From assembly GCF_028389875.1 (NCBI RefSeq), contig NW_026907680.1, positions 2,790,001 to 2,854,000 on the forward strand: a stretch of 64,000 nt of DNA, read 5' to 3'. Made by a program: the position numbers and the translations under genes. Shown here piece after piece: positions 23,420 through 33,935 of this stretch. The stretch comes from Rhea pennata (lineage: Eukaryota > Chordata > Aves > Rheiformes > Rheidae). How positions within the stretch are numbered: the first letter of the stretch is position 1; the number at the start of each line of letters is the position of its first letter. The notes under the pieces were generated by a model. That model was not told the DNA's origin and did not search any database. It saw only the letters and a list, made by a program, of their open reading frames with translations.

Positions 23420-23632
23420 ATGGCGGCCCCAGCGCGGCGGCCGCGACGCCCCCCGCGCCCTGCCGCCCGCCTTGGCCGCCACCGGCCGTGCCCACACCCG
23501 GCTGTACCCTTCCCCTGCTCGGCTCCCACTACGGCCGCGTGCGGGCACACCCCCCGGCTGCCCCACGCCAGAGTCTGGCCAAATGTGTTGCTCCTGCCTG
23601 CAAACCTCACCACGAGGAGCAGGGAGGAATAA
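23420..23632 (+). other. Possible short open frame with strong Kozak start
   Basis: An ATG in the context GGCGCCATGG opens 70 codons, very rich in Pro, Arg and Ala, just outside the duplicated island. The composition follows the local GC content and I recognise no family. It could be a first exon of a divergently transcribed gene, but no downstream exon is evident. Confidence 0.15.
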
Positions 23633-23849
23633 AAGCACCGCTGGCTGCTGAAAGGGAGCACAACGAGGTACAGCAGACCGCTCTGTGAGCGCGGGCCAGC
23701 GGACAACCTCAGCTGCTCCAAAACCCTTCCTGCTTTTGCCTCAGATCCCAAGCACCAACCTGAAAGTAAGAAAGCCTAAAAAAGGAGATTAACTACAAGC
23801 CTAGACCGCACAGTTATCGATAAACACAGTGTCTAACGCTTGGCCACTC

Positions 23850-23953
23850 TGTGCAGTGTGCTGTAGGTGACCCTGCTTGAGCAGGGGGGGTTGGACGAGA
23901 TGATCTCCAGAGGCCCCTTCCAACCTCCACCCTTCGATGATTCTGTGATGGGC
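23850..23953 (+). mobile_element. CR1 LINE extreme 3' fragment
   Basis: The block GTGACCCTGCTTGAGCAGG, then TTGGA..GATGATCTCC, CCTTCCAACCTCC and GATTCTGTGATG is the canonical CR1 3' end, here about 100 bp long. Confidence 0.9.
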
Positions 23954-24380
23954 GCTTTCTCTCGCAGCTCCTGCTGTGGGGGGAATGGAAAATGCGTGGA
24001 GGACAAAGAGGCTAGAAGCTGGTCTGAGGTGCAGATCCTTACCGAGGCTTGTCAGTCTGCAGAGAGAAGGGGACTCAATCCTCATGTAGTGCTGATGAAA
24101 GTCTCCCTGAGCAGGCGCTCAAGCAAAGCTCCTGCATTTGCAGATGCGCACGCACCAGATGGAACGATGAAGCCTGGTCCTCCAGAATCGCCATTGCTAG
24201 TGAGGGGCCGCAGGCTTTGCCCTGACTTGGGCTTGCTGGAGTGTCAAGGTGGAGCAGAGTGGCACTTGGAGGAGGCTCTCCTTCAGCAGCTTAAAGGCCT
24301 GCCAGCTTTCTTGAGCTCCTTTGCCCTTCTGAGCTGCCTCCCCTGGCGTCCCCCTAGCAGGTCTCTGCAGAAGGGGAAGC

Positions 24381-25047
24381 CTGCTCGCCTCAAGGCCAGC
24401 CTCTGGGCTCTGCTGCTCTCCTTCCTACCTGCCCTCGGTCTCTGCAACTCCACTAGTTCCCGGGTGCTACAGCCCAGGTGGCCATGGACTCTGCTGGCAC
24501 CAAGCCTCCGGGGTGGCCGCTTCCCCTTCTGGCCCTGGGCACCCGCCTTCTTCCCCTCACACCCACAAAAGCCCAGCACTCAAGGGCACCCAAGACACAC
24601 ACAAGAGCTGGCAGTTCCCTCCCACCACGCAGCCAGCACTGGGCCCCAGCAAGGGGGGCCCAGGCTCAAGCACTTCCTCCCCTCAGAGGCGTACAGCAGC
24701 TTTTTCCTCCTCTCCCCACAGGCCCCCTGCCCCCAGGACATGCGTTGGCCATGGCAGGGCCCTCTCCACGCCTCTCCCCGGCACCAACAAGACGCAGCAC
24801 ACCCCTAGGCCACAGCCACCGCAGCTGCAGCCAAAGAGCTACAGCATGACCGCGGCAGAGAGCTGCAATGGCAGCAGCCCCCAAGCCCTGACTCCTCAGC
24901 TCTGCTCTTCAGGCCTCTCCAAAGTTCCCATGCTGCAAACGCACGAGCTCACTGCACACCCAGCCAAGAGCCACCCGACTTGGGGCAGTTGGTTTAATTC
25001 AGCTTCAGAGAACTTCCTGGGTGCTCGCGTGGCTCACAAGTAGTGCT
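24381..25047 (+). repeat. Direct repeat D, copy D1
   Basis: About 665 bp are nearly identical to 39,513-40,180. There is only a handful of differences per 200 bp by eye, for example GGACTCTGC against GGACGCTGC. The first ~100 bp of the mirrored strand at 44,500-44,640 (D3) match the last part. Each copy runs into a short CTG/CAG-rich stretch. Open frames inside it run in several frames at once and are not supported as coding. D1 lies just outside the left arm of the inverted duplication. Confidence 0.85.
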
Positions 25048-25776
25048 GGTGCTGCTGCTGCTGCTCCTGCTGCTACTTGGCTGTGTCTCTGCACACAGCT
25101 CTTCTAACCCCTGGGAAGAAGGTAGAAATGAACAGGCTGTGTTCTGCCCCACTAGAAAGGCTGAGAAAGTCTGCAGAGTAGTGCAGGCTAGTGTTCGCTG
25201 ATGGTTTTGCTATATTGACTGTCATGGGACTTGAGACCTTGTTTGGACACTGCTAATCTGTTGTGAACCAAGACTGGGGGGTACCTGTGTCCAGTATTCA
25301 GCAGTCAAGGAGAGCTTTGCAAAGGGGCACACCAACACTGGAAGCATCCCTTTGCGCTCAGCTACTCAGATTTTGCAGGTGCCACTGTTGAAGGCCATTC
25401 TCAGCACTCAACAGCTGCCCCCTTGGCTGGAAGGCAAGGCTGAGCCCAGGCCAGCCCTGTGGCTTGCTCATGGGGCAATGGGGTTGCACCTTGTCTCTCT
25501 CGCTCGGCCTCAGAGCCCTCCTGCTTCTCTCCTCCCCTACTCCCTCAACCCTGCTCCCATTTGCAGAAACAGCCCTTCAGCTCCACAGCAGTGCTGGGCT
25601 TTTGCTGGGGGCTGCGGAGAGGGACTTAGTGACAGGCTTTAAGCCACATCAAGCCCATGTCAGGAAAAGTCACAGCACGCTCTAGGCAGCACAGTGGCTC
25701 CGGGATTACAAGTGGCACCCCTTGCTGCCTCACTGCCCCTCAGTTCTGCCAGGCTTCTCCTGGAGCTGCCACATAC
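25048..25776. other. Outer end of left arm, non-coding
   Basis: 25,590-25,776 mirrors the window end (63,815-63,998), so this is sequence downstream of the last visible CCDC81-like exon. 25,048-25,590 has a short CTG run near 25,051 and nothing I can name. Its mirror would lie beyond the window. Confidence 0.5.
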
Positions 25777-28503
25777 CTGCCCTGTCTTGCAAGGCCCCTC
25801 TTGACTGTCCAGCCCTTCCTCCTCTTCCTCTAGGCAGGAGAAGTAGACCTTCAGGGTCACTTGCTTGTCTTCTCCCAGCTGGTATTGGACGATCTTTTGA
25901 ATACTGGGCTTTTCTTCAGCCAGATTCTCAGCACCCTCCTGCACCTGCAAGACAACTCCACACTGTGCAATGTGCCCCACTTCCAAGTCCACTCCGCTGC
26001 TCTCCACATGTTCCTCATCAGCATCTGGAGACTGCAGGACCTTGGCAATCACCAGGCCCCTGGCTCTGGCTTGGCCTGTGCCCCCCGCCGGACAACGGCT
26101 GCTGCAGGCAGGGACTCTGCAGCCCCAGCTGCAGAAGAGCAAGGGGCTCCACAACATTCCCCAGCTACATCACAGCCTGAGCAGGGTTCCCTGCCTTTCC
26201 CATGGGATCAGTCTCCGATGTCTCCTGCTGCCAAATAAATTGTGGAGGGCATTGTCACTTCCAGGAGCAGCAAGTGCGGGCTTCAACATGGTGGTTTTCT
26301 TGAAGGGAAGGTTACTTACACTCTCCTTTGAACCTTGTTTTGAACCTTCCTGTCAGCATCCTTTTGCCCCAAAGGAAAGCTGAACAAGGCTGAATATCCC
26401 TTTCTTGTTTGCACCAAGCATCTCAATAATCACGCAGCTAAGCAGAAACTGCCCATCTTCTATCACAGAAAGAACCAGAAATTCCACTGCCACCAGAAAG
26501 AGGACCCCAGTGGCTCTACAGGCGTGTTCATGGAGAGTGCAGCACGGAGAGATGCATTGTAAAACTAGAGCACCGCCTTTGAACTCAAAGCCCTGGACAA
26601 AGTCAGCCAGGGCTCAAAGAAGGGCACTGGAAGGGCTCTTGTACAACCAGCAACCACAGGACAATGCATTTGCAGAATGCAGGCGAGCACAAGAAGGACC
26701 CCAGTCAGGAACACTTACCACTCCTGTGTTCTGATGGCCTACATTCACAGGCTGTGTAGCACGTACCCTAGCTTCTGGACGTGGTTTCTTTCCACCTGCT
26801 GCTGCATTCTGTGCAGAGCACTGTGAGGAGACTGGGAATGGACTGCAAATATACACACGGGGAGGTGGTATGAGCACAGGGGGAGTAGGATCTCCACTCC
26901 CCCCTCACAAGCTGGGCACCTGCTTCTGCAGCAGAAGGCAGTGCTGCAGCAGAAGCACAGGGGTTCCACTGACTGCAGGTACATCAACAGCTGTGAAGAC
27001 TACCCCCAAATAAAACACTCAGGGCTGCACATCATGCCCGAAAGAGAGCTCTAAGCTCGCCCACAGCATGACTTTCTCTCCATGCAGTGAGGATAGAAGC
27101 AGGGTCATCTACAGGACAGGCTCCAACTCATACCACTACCCCTGTCCTGCCACATGCATTAGCCACTGCTCCATGGCCCCAAAGACTCTGTGTTCAGGGA
27201 TGGGCAATGGATGGTTGCTGGGCTCCCAGTGTCAAAGAAGGAGAAAGGCATCAAGGCAGTCAAGCACAAAGCTCTGAGCAGGTGGGAGCCAGCACAGAGC
27301 TCTGAAGAACCCTTCCCCACACACAGAGCCCATATGAAGGCGGAGCATGCGTGCAGGTCACTGGGACTCAGCCGCTGGGAAGCCTTGCTCCCAAAGCACT
27401 TTCAGAGCAGCCTGCCCCAGCCCTGGCAATGCAGCCCTAACCAACCTGTGCTGGGTGGCTGCTCCCTTCATCAGGCAGGGGGGAAAGAAGCAAGGCAAAG
27501 TACTCACGTTGGAAAAATACTTGGAAGAGGAGTAGAGGACAAAAAAGGAGCCGCTCTAGTGGCTGTGAAAATTGATTCCCTCATCACCTTCATCTGCAAA
27601 GGTGAGAAAGAGAGGTGAGATGCTGCCAAGGAAAGGATCTTGCTGCTCACAAGGGCAGCCCATGTTTCCATGCTTCAGAGAAGAAGCTGCCTCTCAGAAT
27701 TGCAGAAACAACCCTTGCTCTTGCTCTGCAGCCCCTCCATTCTACACAACAACAGCTGTGGGGGAATAGGGGAGAATGGCTAAAAGCTCTGGCAGGCTTT
27801 TGTCGAGGGCAAGAGCCGAGAGTCTGAGTTAAGAGAGCAGTTCCTGCCTATAGAGAATTCAAGGGAGGGAAGCCCAGGGGAAGGCAGCTCACTAAACTCT
27901 AGGGAAATGTGTCGGTCAGCCTGCTAGGGAGGATGAGAGAGAGCAGTGGGGGCTGCAATACATCTGTTTTACCAGGAGGAAACGTTTTTCTCAGTCCCTG
28001 CGCTCATCCTTTCCCTAAACCTTCCTGTCAGCACCCTTTTGCTCTGAAAGGCAGTTGAGCAAGGCTGAACATCCCTTTCTTGTTCAGACCAAGCATCTGA
28101 ATAATCACACAGCTGAGCAAAAACTCTCCATCTCGTATTACAGAAAGGCTCAGTGCTTCCATGGCCACCAGAAAGAGCAGTGTGTTCATGGAGAGTGCAG
28201 GAGTTACAGATATATTGTAAAACTAGTGCACAAGTGGCATTTCTGAAAGCAAAGCCCCAGGGAAAGTCCGACAAGGCTAAGCAGAACCCATGGGAAGGGC
28301 CCTTCTACAGCCAGTGCCCAGAGCACAATGCTTTGGCAGAAAGCAAGCTGGCAAAAGAAGGACCTCCATCAGGAGCACCTACCTCTGTTGACTTCTGATG
28401 GCCATGTACAGGCCACGCAGCTGCTGCTCGAGCTTCTGGCATTTGCGTCCTCCTGCCCAGTAATTCCTTCTTCGCAGAATGTGAGTGAATTCCTGGAAGC
28501 ATG
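25777..28503 (-). pseudogene. CCDC81-like gene, left-arm copy, 5'-truncated (tail exons only)
   Basis: Minus-strand exons mirror the right-arm gene: 28503-28383 (121 bp, like exon 8), 27593-27508 (86 bp, like exon 9), 26842-26719 (124 bp, like exon 10) and 25944-25777 (168 bp, like exon 15). All are open and keep AG/GT borders and phases, so this part could still be read as 166 codons. The copy has one 86+124 bp cassette where the right arm has three. The HU-domain exons 1-4 and exons 5-7 are gone, because the sequence that holds them in the right arm is cleanly missing at 29,855/29,856. Without promoter and start it is most likely a gene fragment, unless an unseen upstream exon is spliced in. 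Confidence 0.75.
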
Positions 28504-29855
28504 CTGCAAATACACACCGCAGGGATGTGTGCCACAGGACACTCAGGACTGCACAACATGCCCAAAAGAAAACTCGAGGAGCCCACAGTTGAGACTTTTT
28601 CTCCAGGCACCAAGGAGAGCAGCAGCGTCAGCTCCAAGGACAGGCTCCAGGACACACCATTACCCACTGTCCTGAGCACTCCAGTAGCCACTGCTGTGTA
28701 GCCCCCAAGGACAAGCTTTCTTGGAAGCTTCAGAAATGGAACCGGGAATAACTGCTCCGTCCCTTGCAGTCCTTCTCTCTTCAGGCACTTATGTCCCTCC
28801 TTCCCATCCTCTTCAAAGAGCCCAAACAACCTGTCCTTGCCTCTAAGGGCTGCCTGAGCCAAGGGCACATCCTCTCGAGCCTGCTGCTCGCCACCCCTGA
28901 CTGCTGCCTGGAAATGACCTTCCTTCCTCCTTGCTGCTGGCAGTCAAAGGAAGGGCATTGCCCAAGGGGAAACACCACAGCTTTGGGGAGATATTCACCT
29001 AAGGCACTCCTCCCCTCCAGCAGCATTCCTTGCAGCCCTCTCTTCCACCTCACTCCTCTCTACTAGGCTGCTCACCACAGCTCTACATGCCTGGAGACAT
29101 TGTTGGCAAAGGATTCTGTGGCAGCAGGCACAGAGGCTCTCTCTCACCTGAAACAGGGCCCTCCTGCCTCCTCCAGGCCCTGCATGTATGTGCACACACA
29201 TAGACTCCCCTTTGCATTCACATCCACCAACTCTGCACAAGTGTGTGTCATGCTTCAGTGACACACAGAGATGCCAGCCAGTGGGGTGTAGTCACACTCT
29301 GTTGGTGCCAGCCACCAGAGGGGACTTCAAAGGAAGAAAAGGGCTCCTAGCTCCCAAAATTCATCCACAACTCTGCAAACAGCCTCTGCTCCTTGGCCTT
29401 GCTGCCAGCAGGGCTCCGATTTCACTTTGACATACAAAGCTCGATCCTGTCCTGGCCACAAAAGACATCCTCCGCCTTTCCTCCTGCCTAACTGCATACT
29501 CACAGGTCTGAGCAAACAACGCACACCCTGCGGCAAAGCTCACACCAACACCTCCCTCTTCACAAGGCTTGACAAGAGCATGCAGACTTTTCCTCAGCCT
29601 CCAAAATTGCCCTGAGACACCCAGCACTGCTCTCCGCAAATGAGCAGCATCCACATTTATTTCACCTACGCGCTAGGAGAAAAGGCCCTCCTCTTCCAAA
29701 AGGACCACTTACATTGACTTTCCCAAAGGTCTGGAAGCTGAAAGCAGAAGCAGCAGCGGAAAGAAGCCAAGAGCAGGCTCTGACAGGCACTTGCTCCGGG
29801 CTGCCCAGCCAGCAAGAGAGGCCTAGTCCTCATGGCAGAGTTTAAAAGGCATTCA
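28504..29855 (-). other. Left-arm intronic sequence of the truncated CCDC81-like copy
   Basis: It mirrors 57,047-57,934 of the right arm, plus extra sequence. No additional exon with acceptor, donor and phase could be found. The edge at 29,855 is the deletion junction. Confidence 0.6.
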
Positions 29856-32004
29856 GGCGGCACGGCTCCCTTCAGCCGTGGAGGGCGGCAGGGCTGTGTG
29901 AGCAGGGTGTGCGTGCAGCCAGGTGTGCCCAGGGCTGTGCCTGAGAGCAGTGTCCTGGGAGGTCAGGGTGCCCTGGGCCATGCCTCTGCCACCTGCGATG
30001 GTCAGCACTCAGCGCGCCTGGGCAACTGCCTGCAGGGCTGTAGGGAGAAACCGTGGGGGGAAGGAGCAGCCCACAAAAGGGCAGGATCACAGTGCCCCAG
30101 AGTGGGGGCTGCGTGGGGCAAGGCTGCTCAGAGCTGCTGCTCAGCCCCAGGAGCTTGCCCGGAGGAAAGTCAAGGCAGGGACGACTCCACAGGGAAAGAG
30201 GTTTCCCCAGTGTTGGCTTTCTGTTCCACGCTGTTGTTTTGGGGGAAGGGAAAAGGAGGTGCCAAGGCTGGAGAAGAGCTGGAGACTGGGGAGGCTGCTG
30301 AGGGGTCAGCAGGTCTGTGAGGAAGCTCAGAAAGTGCTTTTGCCCCTGCTCTGCCCATGCACAGCAGCAGCAGCAGCAGCTCTGCTGGCCCCAGGAGCCT
30401 TTGTGGAGCTGCTCCTTGGCACCTGCCAAGAGGTGCGTGCCCCGAAGCAGTGCCCTGCTGCTGGGAGGGATCTCTGGGGCACAGCCAAGTGCCCCAGAAG
30501 TGGGCTGGGGTCTGTTGGCTAAGGCAGGCAATGGACGCAGGAGAGGGCATTTGGTGCTGGCAGGAAAAGCTGCAGGCGGTGGAGCCATGGTGCGAGAAGG
30601 GGAGGAAGGTAGAGCAGAAGTGCGGTGGGAGGGAGAGTTAGGGAATTTAGCTCTCTTCCCCTCCAGTGCAGACGTTTTCTTCCCAGAAAACCCCACATGG
30701 CCTCTGCCAGCCCGCAGAGCCTCTGCCCCACAGGCCCCAGGGCAGGCACTACCTTCTCTGCAGACAGACCTCTGGCTGAGGAGAGGGTCTGACTCCAACG
30801 AGATGTTACTCCAGCCTAGGCCTCTCTTGCAAAGGCTGGAGCAGCAGCAAGTACACGGAGGTTCTGCTTGCAGACTGCAGCTCACTAAGTGCTTGAGGCC
30901 AGTGTTGCGAGAGCTGCTGGTGCTTCAGCACAGTCTTTCTAGCACAGGCTGGAACAGCAGCAAGTAAATGCAGAACCGCAAAGAATGCAGTGATTGCCCC
31001 CACAGGGTCTTCTTCCAGCAGCCTGGGGCCTGGGAGCTTCCTCAGCCAGACGCAGGAGCCACAAAGCCTTTGCCCGCTTGGTCCTTCCAGAAGCACACCC
31101 CCACCTTGGGCTGAAAGCACACCGTCAACCTGTGGCAGGGTCACATGCGCCTCCTTGCTTGGCTTCTCTCTTCCTCTTCAAAGCACTTCTGCTGGGTTTC
31201 TTCTCACCTCTGCAGGGCAAGGAGATGTGGCTTTCAGCGACCTCTCTCTTGCCTCTCCTTCCTGACCAAGAGCTGTTAGATCACAGCCTGCCCCAGTCTA
31301 TGCAAAGTTCAGATGTGGTCATTTTCTCCCCAACAGGCCTCACTCCTCCTGCAGCAAATACCCTCTGGCACTTTATTGCCCAGCCGTTCCCTTTGCTTTG
31401 GTCCTTCTGTAGCTCTTATTTGGGGAGCCTAAAACATGGAGAGGAATGAGTGGTTCTGGTTTTGGTTTGTTTGAAAAGGTTGATCCCTACCAGAAGCAAG
31501 CAAGGCAGAAAGACATCTTGGGCTGGTGTTTTCCTCCAGACCACGATTGTCGCAGCAGAGAGTCAGCTGCCTGTATGGGAGCATGATTTGGATCGGAAAA
31601 GGGCGCGGGATCTCCTCATCACAAAGGCCTTAAGCCACACTGGGGAGCCAAAGCCCTCAGGGAAAGCCCACAATTTTCTCAGCCCGGTCTTCAAGTATGG
31701 CCTCAGAAGGCAAGTGGGCCTCTTGGCATGCTGGGCTGCCACCTTCAGCAGGAGCGCTCCTGAAGGGGTTGAATTCTTGCTTTTCTCTTTACTCATACAG
31801 TTTCAAGAAGAAAACAAGAACTCCCCGGCCTTGTCCCCTGCCACACTGAGATAACTGTGGCTCCTACAGGCTCCATTTGCACAACCACCCAGGAAGAGTC
31901 TGCATAGGTATTGTCAGAGAAGGAAAGCTCCTCAGATCCACTGGAGATGTGGGCCTTCCACTTGTGTATGCAGTGTGCTTCCCAGGCTCCGACAAAGGAA
32001 AGGC
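29856..32004 (+). repeat. Inverted-duplication block B, left copy
   Basis: It is the mirror of about 49,428-51,530. A short (CAG)n run at 30,361-30,380 is mirrored as (CTG)n near 51,007. Several long open frames lie here on both strands, the longest on the minus strand at 29,872-30,885 (337 codons). They are rich in Pro/Ser/Ala/Leu, their boundaries differ between the two copies, and no domain is recognisable, so I do not call a gene. Confidence 0.75.
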
Positions 32005-32009
32005 AGACT

Positions 32010-32858
32010 TTATGCACCCTGAGAGCTCCTGGAGAGACAACACAGCAGGGCCAGCAAGCAGACGGGCTCTGCTGGACCTCCTACTTAAAAAGAAGGGAAG
32101 GCTGCATGCGGATATCAAGACTGGCAGCAACCTTGGCTGCAGTGGCCGTGAGAGTGTGGAGCTGAGGATCCTGAGAGGATGGAAGAGCACAAAATGTGGG
32201 ATGCCAACACTAGACTGCAGCAGAGCAGACTTTGGCCTCTACAGGCAGCTGTCTAGGAGAACCCCATGCCAGAGGCTCCCAGAAGTAAGAGGGAAATCAA
32301 AGAAAGCTTCTTTGGAGTCCCGGAGTTCCTCCTCCAGGCTCTGTCCAATTCTGGGCTCCACAACACAAGAGAGACGTGGAGCTACCAGGTGGAGTCCTGC
32401 CCCAGAAGGGCTACTAAGATCAGGAAGGGAGTGGAGCATCTCTCCCACAGGGAACGGTGGAGAGAGCTGGGCCTGTTCAGCCTGGGGCAGAGAAGGCTGA
32501 GGGGGGGAATCTCAGCAATGTTTATAAGTATCTGCAGGGTGGGTGTCGAGAGGATGGGGCCAGACTCTGTTCAGTGGAGCCCAGCGATAGGACGAGAGGC
32601 AACAGGCCAGAGTGAAACCCAGGAAGGTCCATCTGAAGACAAAGGAATAAGCCTTTTCCCTGGGAGGAGTGACAGAGCACTGGAACAGGTTGCCCAGAGA
32701 GGCTGTGGAGTCTCCATGCCCGGAGACAGTCAGAAGCCGTCTGGACAGGGTCCTAGGCAAGCTGCCCTAGGTGACCCTGCGTGAGCAGGGCAGGTGCACT
32801 AGAGGCTCTCCAGGTCCCTTCCAACCTCAAAGAGCTCTGTGATTCTGTGGTTCTGAGA
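32010..32858 (+). mobile_element. CR1 LINE with internal deletion
   Basis: From about 32,080 the translation resembles the end of the CR1 endonuclease domain (SRADFGLYRQLSRR). Near 32,335 it jumps to the RT C-terminal part and tail ([13 protein letters not shown] frames, then GTGACCCTGCGTGAGCAGG), ending CTCTGTGATTCTGTGGTTCTG. The middle of ORF2, including the RT active site, is missing. It lies where left-arm homology to U1 and U3 is interrupted. Confidence 0.85.
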
Positions 32859-33935
32859 GCTGAGGCCAGGTCCTGCACAGGGCCGTGCAGGGAGAGCTCC
32901 TGTCATGCCAGGGCTGGCTGAGTCTTGCCATGACCCTGGCATCACTGCAGCTTCTGCTCACATGCTGCGTGGGATGGAAAGCAGAGAGAGCCTTTGTGGA
33001 GGCTCTGTGCAGGTGTTTGGGCTGCTTGATGGCCTGGTCAGGTTGCTGTGTCCACCTGTAGATGAGGTTGAGGTGAGACTTCAGCCCAGGCTTAGCCCAG
33101 GTAGAGCAGGGCTGCAGCCTGGGTCATTGCAGGCTGCTCAGGTGCTGTCCTGCCACTGGGGCCAGGCATGGACCCTTGTCTCCGGCACGCAGCCCTCCCC
33201 GGCGAGGCCCATGCACAGCACCCACAAGCGGGCAGTGCCAGGCCAGCGTGCACCTGACACCTTCATGTTCACCATCAACCCAGCTGTCCCTGCCCTGCCT
33301 CGGAGCAGGGATCTCGCCCCAGGCACCGGGGCTGCAGCTCGGCCGCCTTCCCCTCAGCACGGTCACACGGCAGCTCCTGGCCTGGCAGCAGCGCCGGCAG
33401 CAGCCGCTCTCCCAGCCCCCGGGGCTCCGCACGCTCCAGCTGGGGAAAGACGTGGCTGCGTTTGCAGAGCTCACGGGGCTTTAGTCTCCTGGGGCTCCAG
33501 CCAGAGATGTCTGTTCCCGAGGTGCTGGAGCAGGTCAGGCTGCTTCCCGCAGCAGGAAGCCCAGCTGCAGCTGGCTCCAGCGCTGCGCCTGGCACAGCTG
33601 CATCCCAGCCCGGGGCAGGAGCTGCCAGCAGCGGCGGTCTCAGCCACAGGGGCCTCAGCTCTCCCTGCCTACCCGTAGGGCATAGACAGCAGGAAAGCAT
33701 AGCACAGGCACGTTCTGTGAATATGATAGTGCTTGATGTTTGCCACAGCTCTTATCCATTGCTAAGCACGAGCAGTACTGACCAGGCCAGAAGGTGGGCT
33801 TTCTTGAAGAAAAGCCGAGCAGTCTTTAAGCACTGCCAGCCCCCTTGGACATCTTCAGATACTGCAGGCTCTTGTAGATGGAAATTCATCATTCAAAGGT
33901 CATTTCTCCAGAGACTAATTCAACCTCTTTCACAA
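32859..33935. other. Left-arm-specific segment, unassigned
   Basis: About 1.1 kb without a counterpart in the right arm or in U1. It becomes GC-rich from 33,130 to 33,660 (CCCGGGGCTCCGCACG region). I find no repeat family, splice-supported exon or domain in it. Confidence 0.5.

Noticed and set aside
23867..24808. 313-codon plus-strand open frame
   Set aside because: It starts inside a CR1 tail and runs into repeat D, where several frames are open at once.
29872..30885. 337-codon minus-strand open frame in block B
   Set aside because: Its mirror at 50,492-51,217 has different ends and frame breaks, its composition is low-complexity Pro/Ser/Ala, and no domain or splice logic supports it.
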